DNA of 64,000 nucleotides from Physcomitrium patens (taxonomy: Eukaryota > Streptophyta > Bryopsida > Funariales > Funariaceae). The notes under the pieces are model-generated. The model saw only the letters and a list, made by a program, of their open reading frames with translations, searched no databases and was not told the origin of the DNA. Position numbers and translations under genes: made by a program. Location of the stretch: positions 10,429,398 to 10,493,397 of the forward strand of contig NC_037267.1 of the NCBI RefSeq assembly GCF_000002425.4. The letters run 5' to 3'. Below, piece after piece: positions 10,143 to 21,158 of this stretch; the first letter of the stretch is position 1, and each line of letters opens with the position of its first letter.

Positions 10143-11678
10143 TGTCATAATGTGTGAAGTCTTGCTTGAGAATGCTCCGGGTACTAGGTTGTAGAAGGAA
10201 GAATAGAAATTGCGATAACAAAATCCTAAATAGAATACTAACAATGCTTTAATTAGACTATAATAATGGTAAAAAAACGTAATCAAATTCAAATCAACTC
10301 AAAGAAATTTCAAACAAACAATAAAATTCTTAAAAAAATATTAGAATGATCACAAATTTTACTCAAATATATGTCAATTCAACCTTAATTTAACTCTAGT
10401 TAAAATCCTATTGAATTTCACTCAACTTTAGACCAAATCTAATTAAATCTTAAACCCTAATAATTCCTAAACCCTAAGTCAAATCCTAAATAAATCTTAA
10501 ATTAAACCCTATTCCAAACCCTAAATCCTAAACCCACCCTAAATCAAATCCTAAACCAAATCCTAATCCAAGCCTAAACCCTAATCCAAACCTTAAATCA
10601 AACCCTAGCCAAATCCTAATCCAAATCCTAATAATTCCTATGACAGATTTAAACCTCAATATCTAATGAATAAACCATTGATCTCAATTCAAAATTTGCA
10701 CACTTCTTAAAAATCAAGTTCAAAACAAGTAAAAAACTTTTGAAAAGGATCGGATTACCAAATTGACGAAAACCTCAAAAATGTGTTCGGGGGTTAGCCG
10801 GCCTCCTTCTCCAATCTTGTTGCCAACTTTCCCGAGCCAATTTCTCTTCTTTTCGCCATTCAATTGGTTTCAAATTTCTCATGGACATAGAAAAACAAGT
10901 CTAATATCCTCTTACATAAGTTTTACTCCAATCCAACTAGTAGATTGCATGAAATCTTAAAAAACCCTCACTGGACCTAAAATTCTACTTTTTGAGACCT
11001 TGACTCACTTAAACCTCAATATCTCTCAATTCAACTGTTAGATCAAGCTCAAATTCACAACATGTGTTTAACACAATTATAACCATGAACCCAAAAAAAT
11101 TCATTTGTAGATCTGTAACAAAACTCTCGAAATCACTCAAAACATAAACCCTATTTTATTTCATAAAACCCAAGTCATCCAAAAAAAAACTCAACTTTGC
11201 AAAGCTCTTACAAATTCATATCAACTCCAAATCATCCAAAATCAATGCCCATAAAAACCTTATCTAATCTTCTCTCAAATCCTATTCTCCGATTTGCCAA
11301 AGTGTTCTGGAGTCGTCGTCGAGACTCAATTTTGTGCCTCAGGGTCTGATTTCGACCCTGGTTCATAACCGGCCCTCTCCGGGTATCAATATTTAGTTTT
11401 TCTAAGTAACTTTTTTCTAGAATTTACTCTTAACTTTCTTCTAAAGATTCGTGTATCATTTATTTTCCCAATCTTTTTTGATTTGCCTTACTTATGGTAC
11501 TACAAAATAAGTAGAAGTCACCTTTCTAAAAGGCAACATTGGTACCTTTTAATTTTTCTACCCCTTTGGCTATTAAGTATATTTCTAAGATAATTTGTTC
11601 TAATACTTTGAACTAAGATCTCTTAAATTATAATAATCTCCATACTCTTTCACCTATTAATTGTGTTACATCATGACA
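10143..11678 (-). mobile_element. D1 solo LTR carrying telomere-like repeats
   Basis: The unit starts TGTCATAATGTG and ends GTTACATCATGACA, the same end pattern as A and B LTRs, and its first ~65 bases align with the LTR terminus of family A (GAGAA, CCGGG, TGTAGAAGG anchors). The interior is different and includes an array of degenerate CCCTAAA-like units at about 10441-10640. No coding capacity is evident; small ORFs (10763-10960) are not conserved as proteins. The flanking 4-mers are CCGT (left) and ATGT (right), which do not match. It is duplicated as D2 at 24516-26374. Confidence 0.75.
10441..10640. repeat. Degenerate telomere-like array in D1
   Basis: About 200 bases consist of units such as AAACCCTAA, AATCCTAAACC and CCTAATCCAA. 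They resemble the plant telomere repeat but are irregular in length and sequence, and the array is bounded by ordinary LTR sequence on both sides. It is shorter than the same array in D2 (about 24820-25365). Confidence 0.8.
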
Positions 11679-12068
11679 ATGTATTTCTCGTTTGAACTTG
11701 ATTGACTTTCCATTGAGTCGGTGGAATCATGGTCTGATTACTGAATTATTGTTGCCTTTGCCAATTCCAACAATTAGCTATTAAGTGCTTTCCTCCGCAA
11801 AATGTACATTGATCCATCATTTGTGAGGGTGAAGGGCATTCTGTTACCAAATGACCATAGCCCTTACAATTACTTTACCATACATTGGTCCTAGTATTAG
11901 TAGGCTTGCGCCACTTCTCCTTATCTTTGGCCATATTAACGGCCATTTCTTCCATTTTCTTCGTCAAGTCAATAATAAGGTTTCATTAGAATCTTTTGGG
12001 ATTAGTATTAATAGTAACTCTGCCGTACTTAAGGCTTGTCATTGATACAGAAAATATGGAACATACGT
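11679..12068 (-). pseudogene. gag: Family E gag fragment with zinc knuckles
   Basis: The minus strand encodes a gag C-terminal fragment with two zinc knuckles. The second, at about 11770-11815, reads CTFCGGKHLIANC (CX2CX3HX4C). The first is NCKGYGHLVTEC with its leading Cys context damaged. Upstream is a Lys/Glu-rich helix. It is the part of E1 gag that lies on the far side of the B insertion: E1 gag at 42563-43968 stops at B3, and this block (and its copy at 26375-26764) resumes at the other end of the B element. The last four bases ACGT (12065-12068) are the B target duplication. Confidence 0.75.
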
Positions 12069-12302
12069 TGTTGTATTACATGCTATCTAGCTTAAGAATG
12101 CACTAGGCATCTCGTTGTGGAAGATAAAACAATGTTTTACAAGTATCCAGATACGCTAATGGGTTTCAACCATCTAATTACGAAGTATTTGAGATTTCAA
12201 TGTAAAAGCTCAATCCTAATACAAAGTACTTAGAAGCACTATTTTAAATAACTTTAAGATATTATAAGCACAAAGTCTTTTATTATTTGTTATTTTTTTA
12301 TT

Positions 12303-12336
<34 letters not shown>

Positions 12337-13875
12337 TTTTATTTTATTATATTTTATTTTATTTTTTCAACCTTAACCCTAAACAACGAGCTTTGACAAG
12401 TTGTAATTCTCAATCTGACCATCTGATTGTTGTAAACTTCTACCACTAGTGTCTTTGCAAGTCTTCTAAATGCTCAAGAAGTTTCAATCCAATCTAACTT
12501 ACACATTGCAAGAAAATGCCATAAATCCACACTGATGTATCTTGATCGCCGCCTAGAAGTCCTCGACTTATCATACCAAAAGTCACCTTATTCCAGCCAA
12601 TAGATCTCTAGATGTTATAGAAACCCTAGACAACCTCAATCTGCTAACTTTCGATATCTCTTTATACTAATGGTCAAATATCCTCTATCTGTTCGTTAGA
12701 TTAACACAAACTTTTGCATGCACTCGGCATACTCAACCCTTTAGACACCTCTAAATTTCAACTGCAAAAGTTTCTCCAATTTCACAAAACAGTCAAGAAT
12801 ACCAGCCTTAATTTTATTACAAAAAAAAATCCAAATCACCAATACAAACATTGACTTTCAACAACGATCGCAAAAGTCCTCTCAAATCTTATGAAATCAA
12901 ATTCTATACCTTTCAAAGGAGCTTGAAGCTAGCTCTCCAATCCAAAAATCCCGATCTCGGAATGCCTTCTTCTTTTTTCTGTCTTTTCTTTTAACTCCGT
13001 GAGGTCCCTCATTCTTCCGCCTTGGGCTTCGAATTGGAAAAGCAGACCCGCTTCCATAGAATTCTTGCCTCTAAAAAGATCTTTCTATGGAAAAGATGTT
13101 TCTCTGAAACTGCATAGAGAACGGAATAACTTGAAATGGAACCGAACCCTCCATATTTGGAACCTCATTGGGTTGTTTAACCGAATCTGGTCTCATACTA
13201 GGTAAGAGGCCCGTAATAAGATATAAATTGGATGTCCCGTAATTGGGTCAAATTGGCCCTTCACATCAGATTCACTTGAATATTGCATTGGTCCTTTTTT
13301 CTTTTGCCGACTCTTGGTAAGAACGGCTCAGACTTATTCTACCCGATTTATCAGAGAATCTTGAGGACCTAGATTCATCCCTTCAATTTTTTCCTAGCTT
13401 TGGATCTGTTGATCCCAATTATTGAAATTGAACGGAGTATTATATTGCTTATAAGTATGCCCCGACTGCTTGCTATTTCCACACACTGGCACGTGATTGT
13501 CAATGGCTTTGGAATTGGAACATTCAATAGCATAATGACCAATCTGTCTGCAACGAAAATAAAAAAGTCATCTTCCTGTACTCCCATCAGGCATATTGGG
13601 TGTTTCCACTGATATATACCTCGTAGGCTTGTTCCATGTAGGATTAGAAAATGATCCTGGTCGTTCTTTTGGTACAAAGGGTACTTGGTTCGATGACGCC
13701 GGTAGAGCATACACTAGTGTCACATTCGATGGTATATATTACAATAGAGTGATATTAACTGGCCCCTGAATATTAACACTGGTATTGGCCATTGCTTCTA
13801 ACATCTAAGCTAACTAAATATTAATAAATCTTTTCCATTTATATTTTCACCATATAGTCATATCGCAACACGACA
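12069..13875 (-). mobile_element. B2 3' LTR
   Basis: This full-length 1807-bp family B LTR runs from TGTTGTATTACATGC (12069) to CGCAACACGACA (13875). It follows the integrase C-terminus and a polypurine tract on the minus strand, which fixes it as the 3' LTR. It is nearly identical to 26765-28570. It has an AT-rich TTTTA microsatellite at about 12290-12365. Its first third (about 13390-13800) retains the gag-like segment described for 28090-28499, here more damaged (first knuckle Cys changed to Tyr). Confidence 0.88.
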
Positions 13876-13891
13876 TCCACCCCCTCTGAAC
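13876..13891 (-). other. B2 polypurine tract
   Basis: On the minus strand TTCAGAGGGGGTGGA directly precedes the 3' LTR, as expected for the plus-strand primer of reverse transcription. The same tract occurs at 28571-28586 and 52341-52352. Confidence 0.8.
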
Positions 13892-15517
13892 CTATGCATC
13901 TTCTCATATGCACTAAATAATCTAGTTGTTATTTGAATTATAATATGTTCTCCAAGTCTTCGTCTAAATCCTCTTCATCACCTTTGCTATCCAAGTCAAT
14001 TTCATCTTCTTGTTGAAGAATATCTATGTCTCCACCAAGGTCTTCTATATTTATTTTTGTGCATCTTTGTTTATATATTTTAACTCGCTTCCTTGCAATT
14101 GGTATTTTAACCTTTTTCCATCTAACTCCCATAATGAATAAGTTACATTATCATGAACAGTTGTTACAACATACGGTCTAAGCCATCGCTTAAAAAACTT
14201 CTTTAAAGTACTATGTTAATTGTCCAAGCTACTATCATAGACCAAAATCCAATCACCTTCTTCAATTACTTTAGGCCTCAATCGATGCTGCTTATGAAAT
14301 CTTGCCTTATTTTGTAACCTTCATCTTTTTAATCTTTCTAATGCTATTTGCACATCTTCCGAACTTTGCTCTAATTGTTGAATTCTAATAGCTAAAAGTT
14401 CTTCTCCTATCAATCCATCTTTCTATGGTAGCACACTCCAAGTAGGTACCTTTTCTTCAATTGGCATAATTGATTTTTGACCTGTCATAAGCTCAATAAG
14501 CATATATCCTGTTACGGAGCTATGAGTTGTTTGATCAGCCCATAATGCAAATGACAAAAGTCATGGCCATTCTCTACTCTTTCCATTACAAGCTTTAACT
14601 AATGCTTTCACAATTGGTGGGTGACCACACTAATTTTTGGCATTTCCTTCAGGATTATAAGCAGTACTCAGTGATAGTTTAATTCCACATCTTTCAAAGA
14701 ATTCACGAGCTTCTTGTGCATTTAATTCTCCATGATCTGCAATGATTTTTTCTACACATTCGTAGCAGCAAATAACATCTTTAAGCAAAAAATCTACAAA
14801 TTTCTTCCATAGATTTTGTTTTCAATGCTCTTCTTTCTACTAAATTTGATAAATTTTCATGAGCTAAGACCAAATATCTCATTTGCCATAACTCGATTGG
14901 TATAATAACCAAATCAACAATGTATTTAAAATGAATAGCTAGAGGATATATAGGATGAAGACCATCTTGATGTCATATATTAGAATATGTTTGATAAATT
15001 TTACATGATCCTACAAATAAGAGCACATCTTGATATATATTTTTCCACCAATATCGTTCCTTAAGTTTAGCAAAAGTAGCCCAAATTCCTCTATGTCCTA
15101 TCCATAAACTATCATGAAACCCCTTTAATAATTTTTGTTTCTCTTCTTTATTGCCTATCACTCTTTGTGGCATTCCAATTCCTTTCTTTGGTCTCTTCCA
15201 TAAGAATCCTTCTTGAAGCAAAAATCCATATATCTTTTTTCTTATTTATTTAAATTTTCTTGTAGACCAATTTTCTTGCTTAGTCAAGGTATTCAAATAA
15301 TGACCAATATTGAATAATTCTCCTTTATAAAATTCTTCAAGAAATAGCTTGTCTTCTTTGTTAAGATTTGATACTAAACCTCCCTCGAATGAATTTCTAC
15401 AATCTTATCATTATCTCTTAAATCTAATAGATGCAATTAATTCTAAAGAATCCTTCAATATATTTTCTTCATAAATACCTTAAATCTTTTCATCATCTTC
15501 TAATGTCCCTAACTTAC
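13892..15517 (-). pseudogene. pol: B2 integrase, with internal deletion upstream
   Basis: Read on the minus strand this holds the integrase zinc-binding segment (14973-15221, HDSLWIGH then GSCKIYQ, where the last Cys has become Tyr), the catalytic core (about 14600-14900, IADHGELNAQEA) and the basic C-terminus, ending with an acidic tail (13938-14132, DEEDLDEDLENIL). The element then jumps at 15376-15379 from the RNase H region to the domain upstream of RT: 1733 bases present in B3 (30074-31806) are missing, with TAAA at both edges. The catalytic Glu is also lost, so the enzyme is dead. Confidence 0.82.
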
Positions 15518-15522
15518 GTAAT

Positions 15523-15969
15523 TGTAACGGATACAGAAATACAAGCTCGAGATCTAACAAGAAGTTCAAGAAGAATTGACAAGAATTAGATTAATCAGAT
15601 GAATACAACAACGATACCCGAGAGGTGAGATAGAGCTCCAAGAGATGTGTTGTCGAGACTGAAGAATTCTTCAGCCTCGATTCTAATATATACTCCTATT
15701 TACGAAGCTTCTTAAGCAACTTCCACCAACTAGGAAGCTTCTCAAGCAACTTCCACTAATTAGGAAGCTTCTCAAGCAACTTCTACCAACTTAGAAGCTT
15801 CTCAAGTAACTTCCACCAACTAAGAAGCTTCTCAAGCAACTTCCACCAATTAAGAAGCTTCTCAAGTAACTTCAATCAACTAAGAAGCTTTTAGCAGGTT
15901 CCAGAGACTTACTTCTAGAAGGTTCTAGAAACTTCTCTCTTGAAGGTTCTAAGTACTATATCTCTAACA
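15523..15969 (-). mobile_element. C2 3' LTR
   Basis: This 447-bp chromovirus LTR, TGTAACGG to CTCTAACA, is flanked on the left by target-site copy GTAAT (15518-15522). It contains six 30-bp units (15705-15884). On the minus strand a purine-rich tract (AAAGGAGGGAGTGA) precedes it. It is nearly identical to 31950-32396 and sits at the same position in B2 as that copy in B3. Confidence 0.88.
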
Positions 15970-16510
15970 TCACTCCCTCCTTTAGCTTTGAGGTCTCTGA
16001 GAAGCAATATTATTGTTAATTAGTACCAATGCAAGAAAATGAAGATCTGTCGCATAACGTCTGCTATGACTTCTAACTGTTGTTTAGGAGGTAAGTGGTT
16101 CATCGATCCTTAAAGCCAATGGTAGTGGTCCACGCCTTCGACTTTTGACTAAGCATGAACTTTCGTGTCCTCATTGTGAAATTGTCCTGCAAACATGCTT
16201 TTTGGCTGACCATCGTAAGCAAGCTCAAACTCAAATACAATCACCAATGATCGGTTATTCGGTATCCTTCGTCGTCGTCATGGTGTAGGCAATTTTTCAT
16301 CTCGGGGTCGCCTTCGTGAACTAGTTGGTTGAGATAATCTGACTGGCATAGTAGCTATCTCTTGGCTATCCATATTAGAAGACCAAACTATGGCTATTGA
16401 AAAAATTCTACTTTATCTTGGAGGAAAAAACTACATCAAACTACGAGTTTTGGTGGTGCTCTCCCCCTTTCTTATATTCTTGGGTGAGCAAGCTTCAGAA
16501 GGAAGCTATC
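15970..16510 (-). other. C2 3' untranslated region
   Basis: This is the sequence between the chromodomain end and the 3' LTR, with the polypurine tract at 15970-15984. No conserved retroelement domain is visible. It is retained in C3 at 32397-32935. One plus-strand frame has a short Cys/His-rich reading, described at 32515-32715. Confidence 0.6.
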
Positions 16511-16715
16511 GTCGAACCGGCTTAGATTTATGAGGATGTTGTTGATGAAACTCTTGTACCTTTTCTGACGCGATTGCAAGATTTTTAGCAGGTTCCCACG
16601 TTTGCTCATTAATGTCGTAGCCGCGCCAATGAACAAGATACTCCAATTTGTTCCACCTTTGTTATGAATCCAACACCTTTTCAACCTCGTATTCTTCGTG
16701 GTTCTCGAATAATAC
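16511..16715 (-). pseudogene. pol: C2 chromodomain
   Basis: The minus strand gives EEYEVEKVLDS, a stop, then NKLEYLVHWRGYDINEQTWEP and a tail VQEFHQQHPHKSKP. This is a typical chromodomain at the C-terminus of a chromoviral integrase, which in the family binds modified histone tails and guides integration. The in-frame stop after LDS breaks the domain. It defines family C as a chromovirus. Confidence 0.85.
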
Positions 16716-17960
16716 TAGGTGGCGAACATTACACTCTTCCAAGAAAAGACGACTTTTGATAAGGCTCCAACAAAGAAACATGAAAGAGTCGATGTACCTT
16801 CATAGAAGTCGGTAATTCCAAACTGTACGCCACTCGATTGATTTGCTTCTGGATGATAAGTAGTCCCAATCTTCAATAGTCCAACTTATCACATGGTCGC
16901 TTGGTCTTGATATTCCGTCAAAGAAACCATGCTTTATCTCCAATTTTGAAAGTAGGTGCTTGATTTCGAAATCTATCTATAGACGCCTTGTAGGATTTTT
17001 GAGTGGATTGTAATTGAAGCTTCAACATAGTTTGAAGCTATGATAGTTGCTTCGTAAAGCCTTCAGCTCCTGAATTGTTATTTGTTGACGGACTCAATAA
17101 ATCAAGCTTCAAATGATACCCATAGTTGGAAAAGTATGGTGTGTATTGAGTCGATGCATAGAGGGTGTTATTATATGCAAACTCAGCTAGCGACAGATAT
17201 GCGGTCCAATTATCTTGCTGATAGTTGATGCTGCATCGTAAGTATTGTTCCAAGACTTAGTTCACTCGTTCTGTTTGGCCGTTAGTTTGAGGATGAAAAG
17301 CTGAAGAGAGCTTGATATCCACCTTCAGTATCTCAAAAAGAGATCTCCAAAACTTTGAAACAAACAAGATTCTTCGATCTGATACGATATCATCTGATAG
17401 TCCATGATATCGATACACATTATCGAGAAAGAGCCTTGTTGTGATTTCACTGGATGATGTCTTCTTACAAGAGACAAAGTGTGCCATCTTTATAAGCCGA
17501 TCTACAACGACAAAGATGCTGTCAAATGAATTCGATGATAGCAGGTCTGTGATGAAGTCCATGGAAAACGAAGACCATGATCGACGTGGAATTGGCAATG
17601 GCTGTAGAAGTCCATAAGGGCAATGTCTAGGATTCAAAGATCTTGAAGAAATATCGTAGGAGAGGAAAAAATCTTTCATATCCTTTCACATTTGGAGCCA
17701 CGAGATATCTCGAGAAATAAGCTCCAGTGTCTTCTTGAATCCAAAATGTCCCACAGCTAGAAAATCATGGCGAGATTGAAGAAATTAAAGTCGTGCTAGT
17801 CTTTTTGGAATATACAACCGCTCCTCAAAGTATAAAAGATCTCCCTCCACCTTAAACTTGTTGTCATTGGTATGCTGCTTGATATCAACGGCTACTAGAT
17901 CTTCAATGGTCAGGGCACATACCTGGTTCAGGAAGTCACCATCAATTGGCACAATAGTAG
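16716..17960 (-). pseudogene. pol: C2 integrase
   Basis: The integrase core is open at 17257-17679, with the first catalytic Asp in SMDFITDL, the second in IVSDRR and the Glu in GQTERVN, the canonical D-D-E order. The stretch continues at 17038-17253 (the YLRCSINYQQDNWTAYLSLAE block). The zinc-binding N-terminus (17690-17830) and the C-terminal region (16730-17030) are broken by stops and frameshifts. The catalytic triad itself is intact in this copy. Confidence 0.85.
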
Positions 17961-19053
17961 CGCAAAGCTGAAATTACTCTGGCTTCAACAATGTCATACA
18001 TTGTTAATCAAATGCTGCTTCTCCAGCCTTTGGTACAAGATACGATCTCCTTGATAAGGCATCGGATAATCCTTCCTGCCTTCTAGGTTGATAAGTGATA
18101 ATAAAATTGAATCTAGATAGCAACATACTCCACCGAGCTAAACGTCGATTTAGAACTCGAGCCGACATGAAATACTCCAAATTCTTGTGATCTGTGTATA
18201 CGGTCACTGGGTGTGCAGCTCTTTTAAGAAAGTGATGCCATTCTTGGAAAGAATCCACTATAGCAAGAAGTTCTTTATCGTGGATCTCATAATTGATTTC
18301 AACTGCAAAGAACTTTCCAGAATAAAATGTAAGCAAATGGAACTTCTTATCTTCTCCCATTTGTGATGTATAGCTCCTAAAGCAAAATCCGAAGCATCAG
18401 TTTTTAAATAGAAGGCCTTTGTAAAGTCTGGATGTACCAAGATTGGAGCCGTAGTAAATGTCGTCTTCAGGTCTTGAAATGCCTTCTCCGCTAGAGGTCT
18501 CCATTCCAGCTTATCCTTGCATGTCAATCGAGTGAGAAGAGTAGCAACTTGAGAGTAATTCTTGATGATGATTTGATAGAAGTTAGTAAAACTAAGAAAG
18601 CATTGTACGTCTCTAACTGTCTTTGAAACCTCCTAGGACACGATTGCTTCCAACTTCTTAGGGTCCATCTTCAAGCCTTCCGTAGTCGCAACGAACCTCA
18701 AAAACTCCATCTCCATTTGGTGAAATAAACACTTCTCTAATTTGGCATATAGTCCTCGCTTACGTAGTTTCTCTAAGACGAAACAAATGTACTTTTCATG
18801 CTCTTCCTCGTTTTTGGAAAATATTAGAATATCATTCAAGTAGATGACCACAAAATCGTCAAGGTGCTCTCGAAAAATATCATTCATCATATGTTGGAAG
18901 ACTACTGGAGCATCGGTAAGACCAAAAGGCATGACATTATATTCAAAATGGCCATACCTTGTACGGAATGTTGTCTTCCACTCATCTCCTTTTTTGATTC
19001 GTACGAGGTTGTAAGCTCCTCTTAAATCAATTTTTGTAAAGATTCTTATACGT
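17961..19053 (-). pseudogene. pol: C2 RT and RNase H, cut by A2 insertion
   Basis: RT is seen from [15 protein letters not shown] to the palm motif, which reads YLND instead of YLDD (18633-18932), so the first catalytic Asp is lost. RNase H follows (18258-18527, KTDASDFALGAI; 18004-18360, EIHDKELLAIVDSF and TDHKNLEYF) across one frameshift. The N-terminal RT, PR and gag of C2 are absent: the A2 LTR begins at 19054 with target ACGT (19050-19053), and the remainder was removed by the later deletion that ends at 23258. Confidence 0.85.
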
Positions 19054-20329
19054 TGTTGTGTTGTAGCACGAGAATACCGTAAAAATATAAAGAAAGGAGA
19101 CTTTTATTAATGTATAATTACCTCGAATATTGGGAGCCACGACCAAATCCAGTGTAAATACTGAGTAGCCTGGTTCAGTCACCCTATTACAGTCAGCCGG
19201 AGCATACTGAAATGCTTCGTTCGATTCCAATAACGGGAGTCAGCAGGAAGGGAAAGGACCAATTCACGCGACGGGTGAGCCTGGTTTGAAGAGCCAATCG
19301 GATCCAATTTCGAGAATCCAATCCGGGTCTTACTATTGGACTCTTATCCAATATGAGACCTAAATTGGTCGGGCAACCCAATGCAATCTAATTACGGGAA
19401 AATCCAGGTTACTATGGGCATCTTACCCAATATGAGACCTGAATTGGTCGGGCGACTCAATGTGGACCCGAGTATGGGGTTTCGATTCAGTATCAGGCTG
19501 TCTTATTCTCTGTGCCGTTTCAAGGAACGTTGTTTTCGGTAAATGGATCTCTTAAAGATAAAAACGGAGGAGGAAGCTCTGGCGGCGGGAGCCAATTTCG
19601 GATCTAAGCTCTAACGATGGGAGCCAATTTTGGATCCAAGACAGAAGATTGAAGAAATTCAGAGGATAAGGTTAGGGGAAGAATGAGATCAGAGGGGGGT
19701 TTTTTTTTTTGGATGGGAGAGCTAGCTTCAAGCTCTTTTCAAGGTTACTAGTTCGGTTTCATTGGAGGTTTTTGAAGATCAGGAATTGGAGAGGAGCTTC
19801 ATGCTTCGGGTCGGGAAAGAAAAGACGGAGAATTGGATTTTTCTTCTTCATAGAGTTTTGGGAAGACTGAGGCAATCGTTACTGAAGTCAGTGTTGTAAT
19901 GGTGAATCGGGATTTTTTAATGAAATGGGTTTGATTACTCTTGACTGTTTTGTAAGATTGAGTTACGTCTGTGATGAAGAGTTAAAAAGGTGTCTATAGG
20001 ATTGAGTATGCAGAGTGAATGAAATTTATTGGCTTAATCTAATAAGACAGTCAGTGGATACAAGATTGTAAGTACAAAGCGGTATTGAAGATTAACAGTT
20101 TGGGTTGTTTGGGGTTCTCTGTAACGTCTAGAAACCTACATGCTGGGACAAAATGGACTTCGACAAGCAGTCGGAGGGCATCCGTATAGATTTACGGTAT
20201 ATTCTTAAAGTCGTTTATATTCCAGCAGTCAAAAAAAGATAGACTGCTTGACTATTGAAAAATCTCCATACTACCTTCTACAGACAGATGCCCGGCACGT
20301 TCTTGAGCAGGAAAGCACGTAATACGATA
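19054..20329 (+). mobile_element. A2 5' LTR
   Basis: This 1276-bp family A LTR in plus orientation runs TGTTGTGTTGTAGCACG to AATACGATA. It is preceded by ACGT (19050-19053), aligned with ATGT in the uninterrupted C3 copy, and followed by a primer site and gag, so it is a 5' LTR. The 3' LTR is missing because the element is truncated in gag at 23258. Confidence 0.88.
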
Positions 20330-20333
20330 AAAG

Positions 20334-20351
20334 TGGTGAACTCGACGTGAA
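20334..20351 (+). other. A2 primer-binding site, tRNA-Trp type
   Basis: TGGTGAACTCGACGTGAA begins four bases after the LTR. It is complementary to the plant tRNA-Trp 3' end as I recall it, with a single mismatch. It is the best-preserved copy along with 3772-3789. Confidence 0.75.
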
Positions 20352-20400
20352 AGCTTGAGGTAGAAGGTATTGGATTTAGATTGATTTTATCTTTATTTTA

Positions 20401-21158
20401 TGGAAAACGAAAATAAAAATTTTGAAGGACTTTTGAGAGGAGTTTCTAGTGGGGAGTCTTCTAAAGGACAAGGTATGCAGATGGATCCATCTATTGCTAG
20501 TTTGTTTCAAGCCTTCTCATTATCAATGCAGCAATAGCAAAGCAATGATCGAAAGGAAGCTTTGGCAACCAAAGCATTGCAAGCAGTGGTCAATAAAATT
20601 GATCAATTTGATGGAAGGAATATTTCAAGGTATTTAAGATATTATGTTCGTGAAATGGAATTAAATCAAGTTTCTGAGAAGAAAATGGTTGAACTATTTG
20701 GACTTGCCACGATACCGGAGATAAAAGACCACATTACATGGATTACGGATCGTTATGGGAATTCATGGGAGGTTTTTTTACATACATTGAAAGACAAATA
20801 TTTCTTCGAAGATGTTGATCACGTTACTAAGAAGCTGTTTCTGGAATGGATTGAACGGCCCAATAAGAATTTGCAAGCAACACAGCTACTAAGGAAATTT
20901 GAGAGGTAGTACTCTCAATTGTCGAAGGTAGAAAAATTGACATTGGAGCCGAACAAAGTTGATCTATTTCTTCAAGCTGCTGATGGAGAATTGCAAGGGA
21001 AATTAGAACTCCTTCTTGAAGACAAAGAAGCAGATGAAGGATTGACAACGAAGTAGAAGAACGTTGAAGATGCGGTGGGATTGCTTACAAAAAAAGAAAG
21101 GAAGAAGGATAGGAAGAATATTCTAAAAATAGTACAAGCACCCAAAGCTCCAATACGT
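20401..21158 (+). pseudogene. gag: A2 gag, N-terminal half
   Basis: Gag starts at 20401 (MENENKNFEG), with an in-frame TAG at about codon 43 in the context CAA-TAG-CAA (20536-20538), then the open block 20562-20909 (KIDQFDGRNISRYL through LLRKFER) and, after another stop, the LTLEPNKVDLFLQAADGELQ segment. It is interrupted at 21158 by a solo A LTR inserted at ACGT. It shares start, order and the TAG with A1 and B gag. Confidence 0.85.

Noticed and set aside
10092..10292. 67-codon frame MNLITFFYHYYSL..., repeated at 24465-24665
   Set aside because: It spans the chromodomain fragment and the D LTR end by chance; it is present twice only because of the tandem duplication.
13375..13710. 112-codon frame LYRRHRTKYPLYQK...
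   Set aside because: It is a shifted frame over the gag-like zinc-knuckle segment of the B2 LTR; the conserved reading is in another frame.
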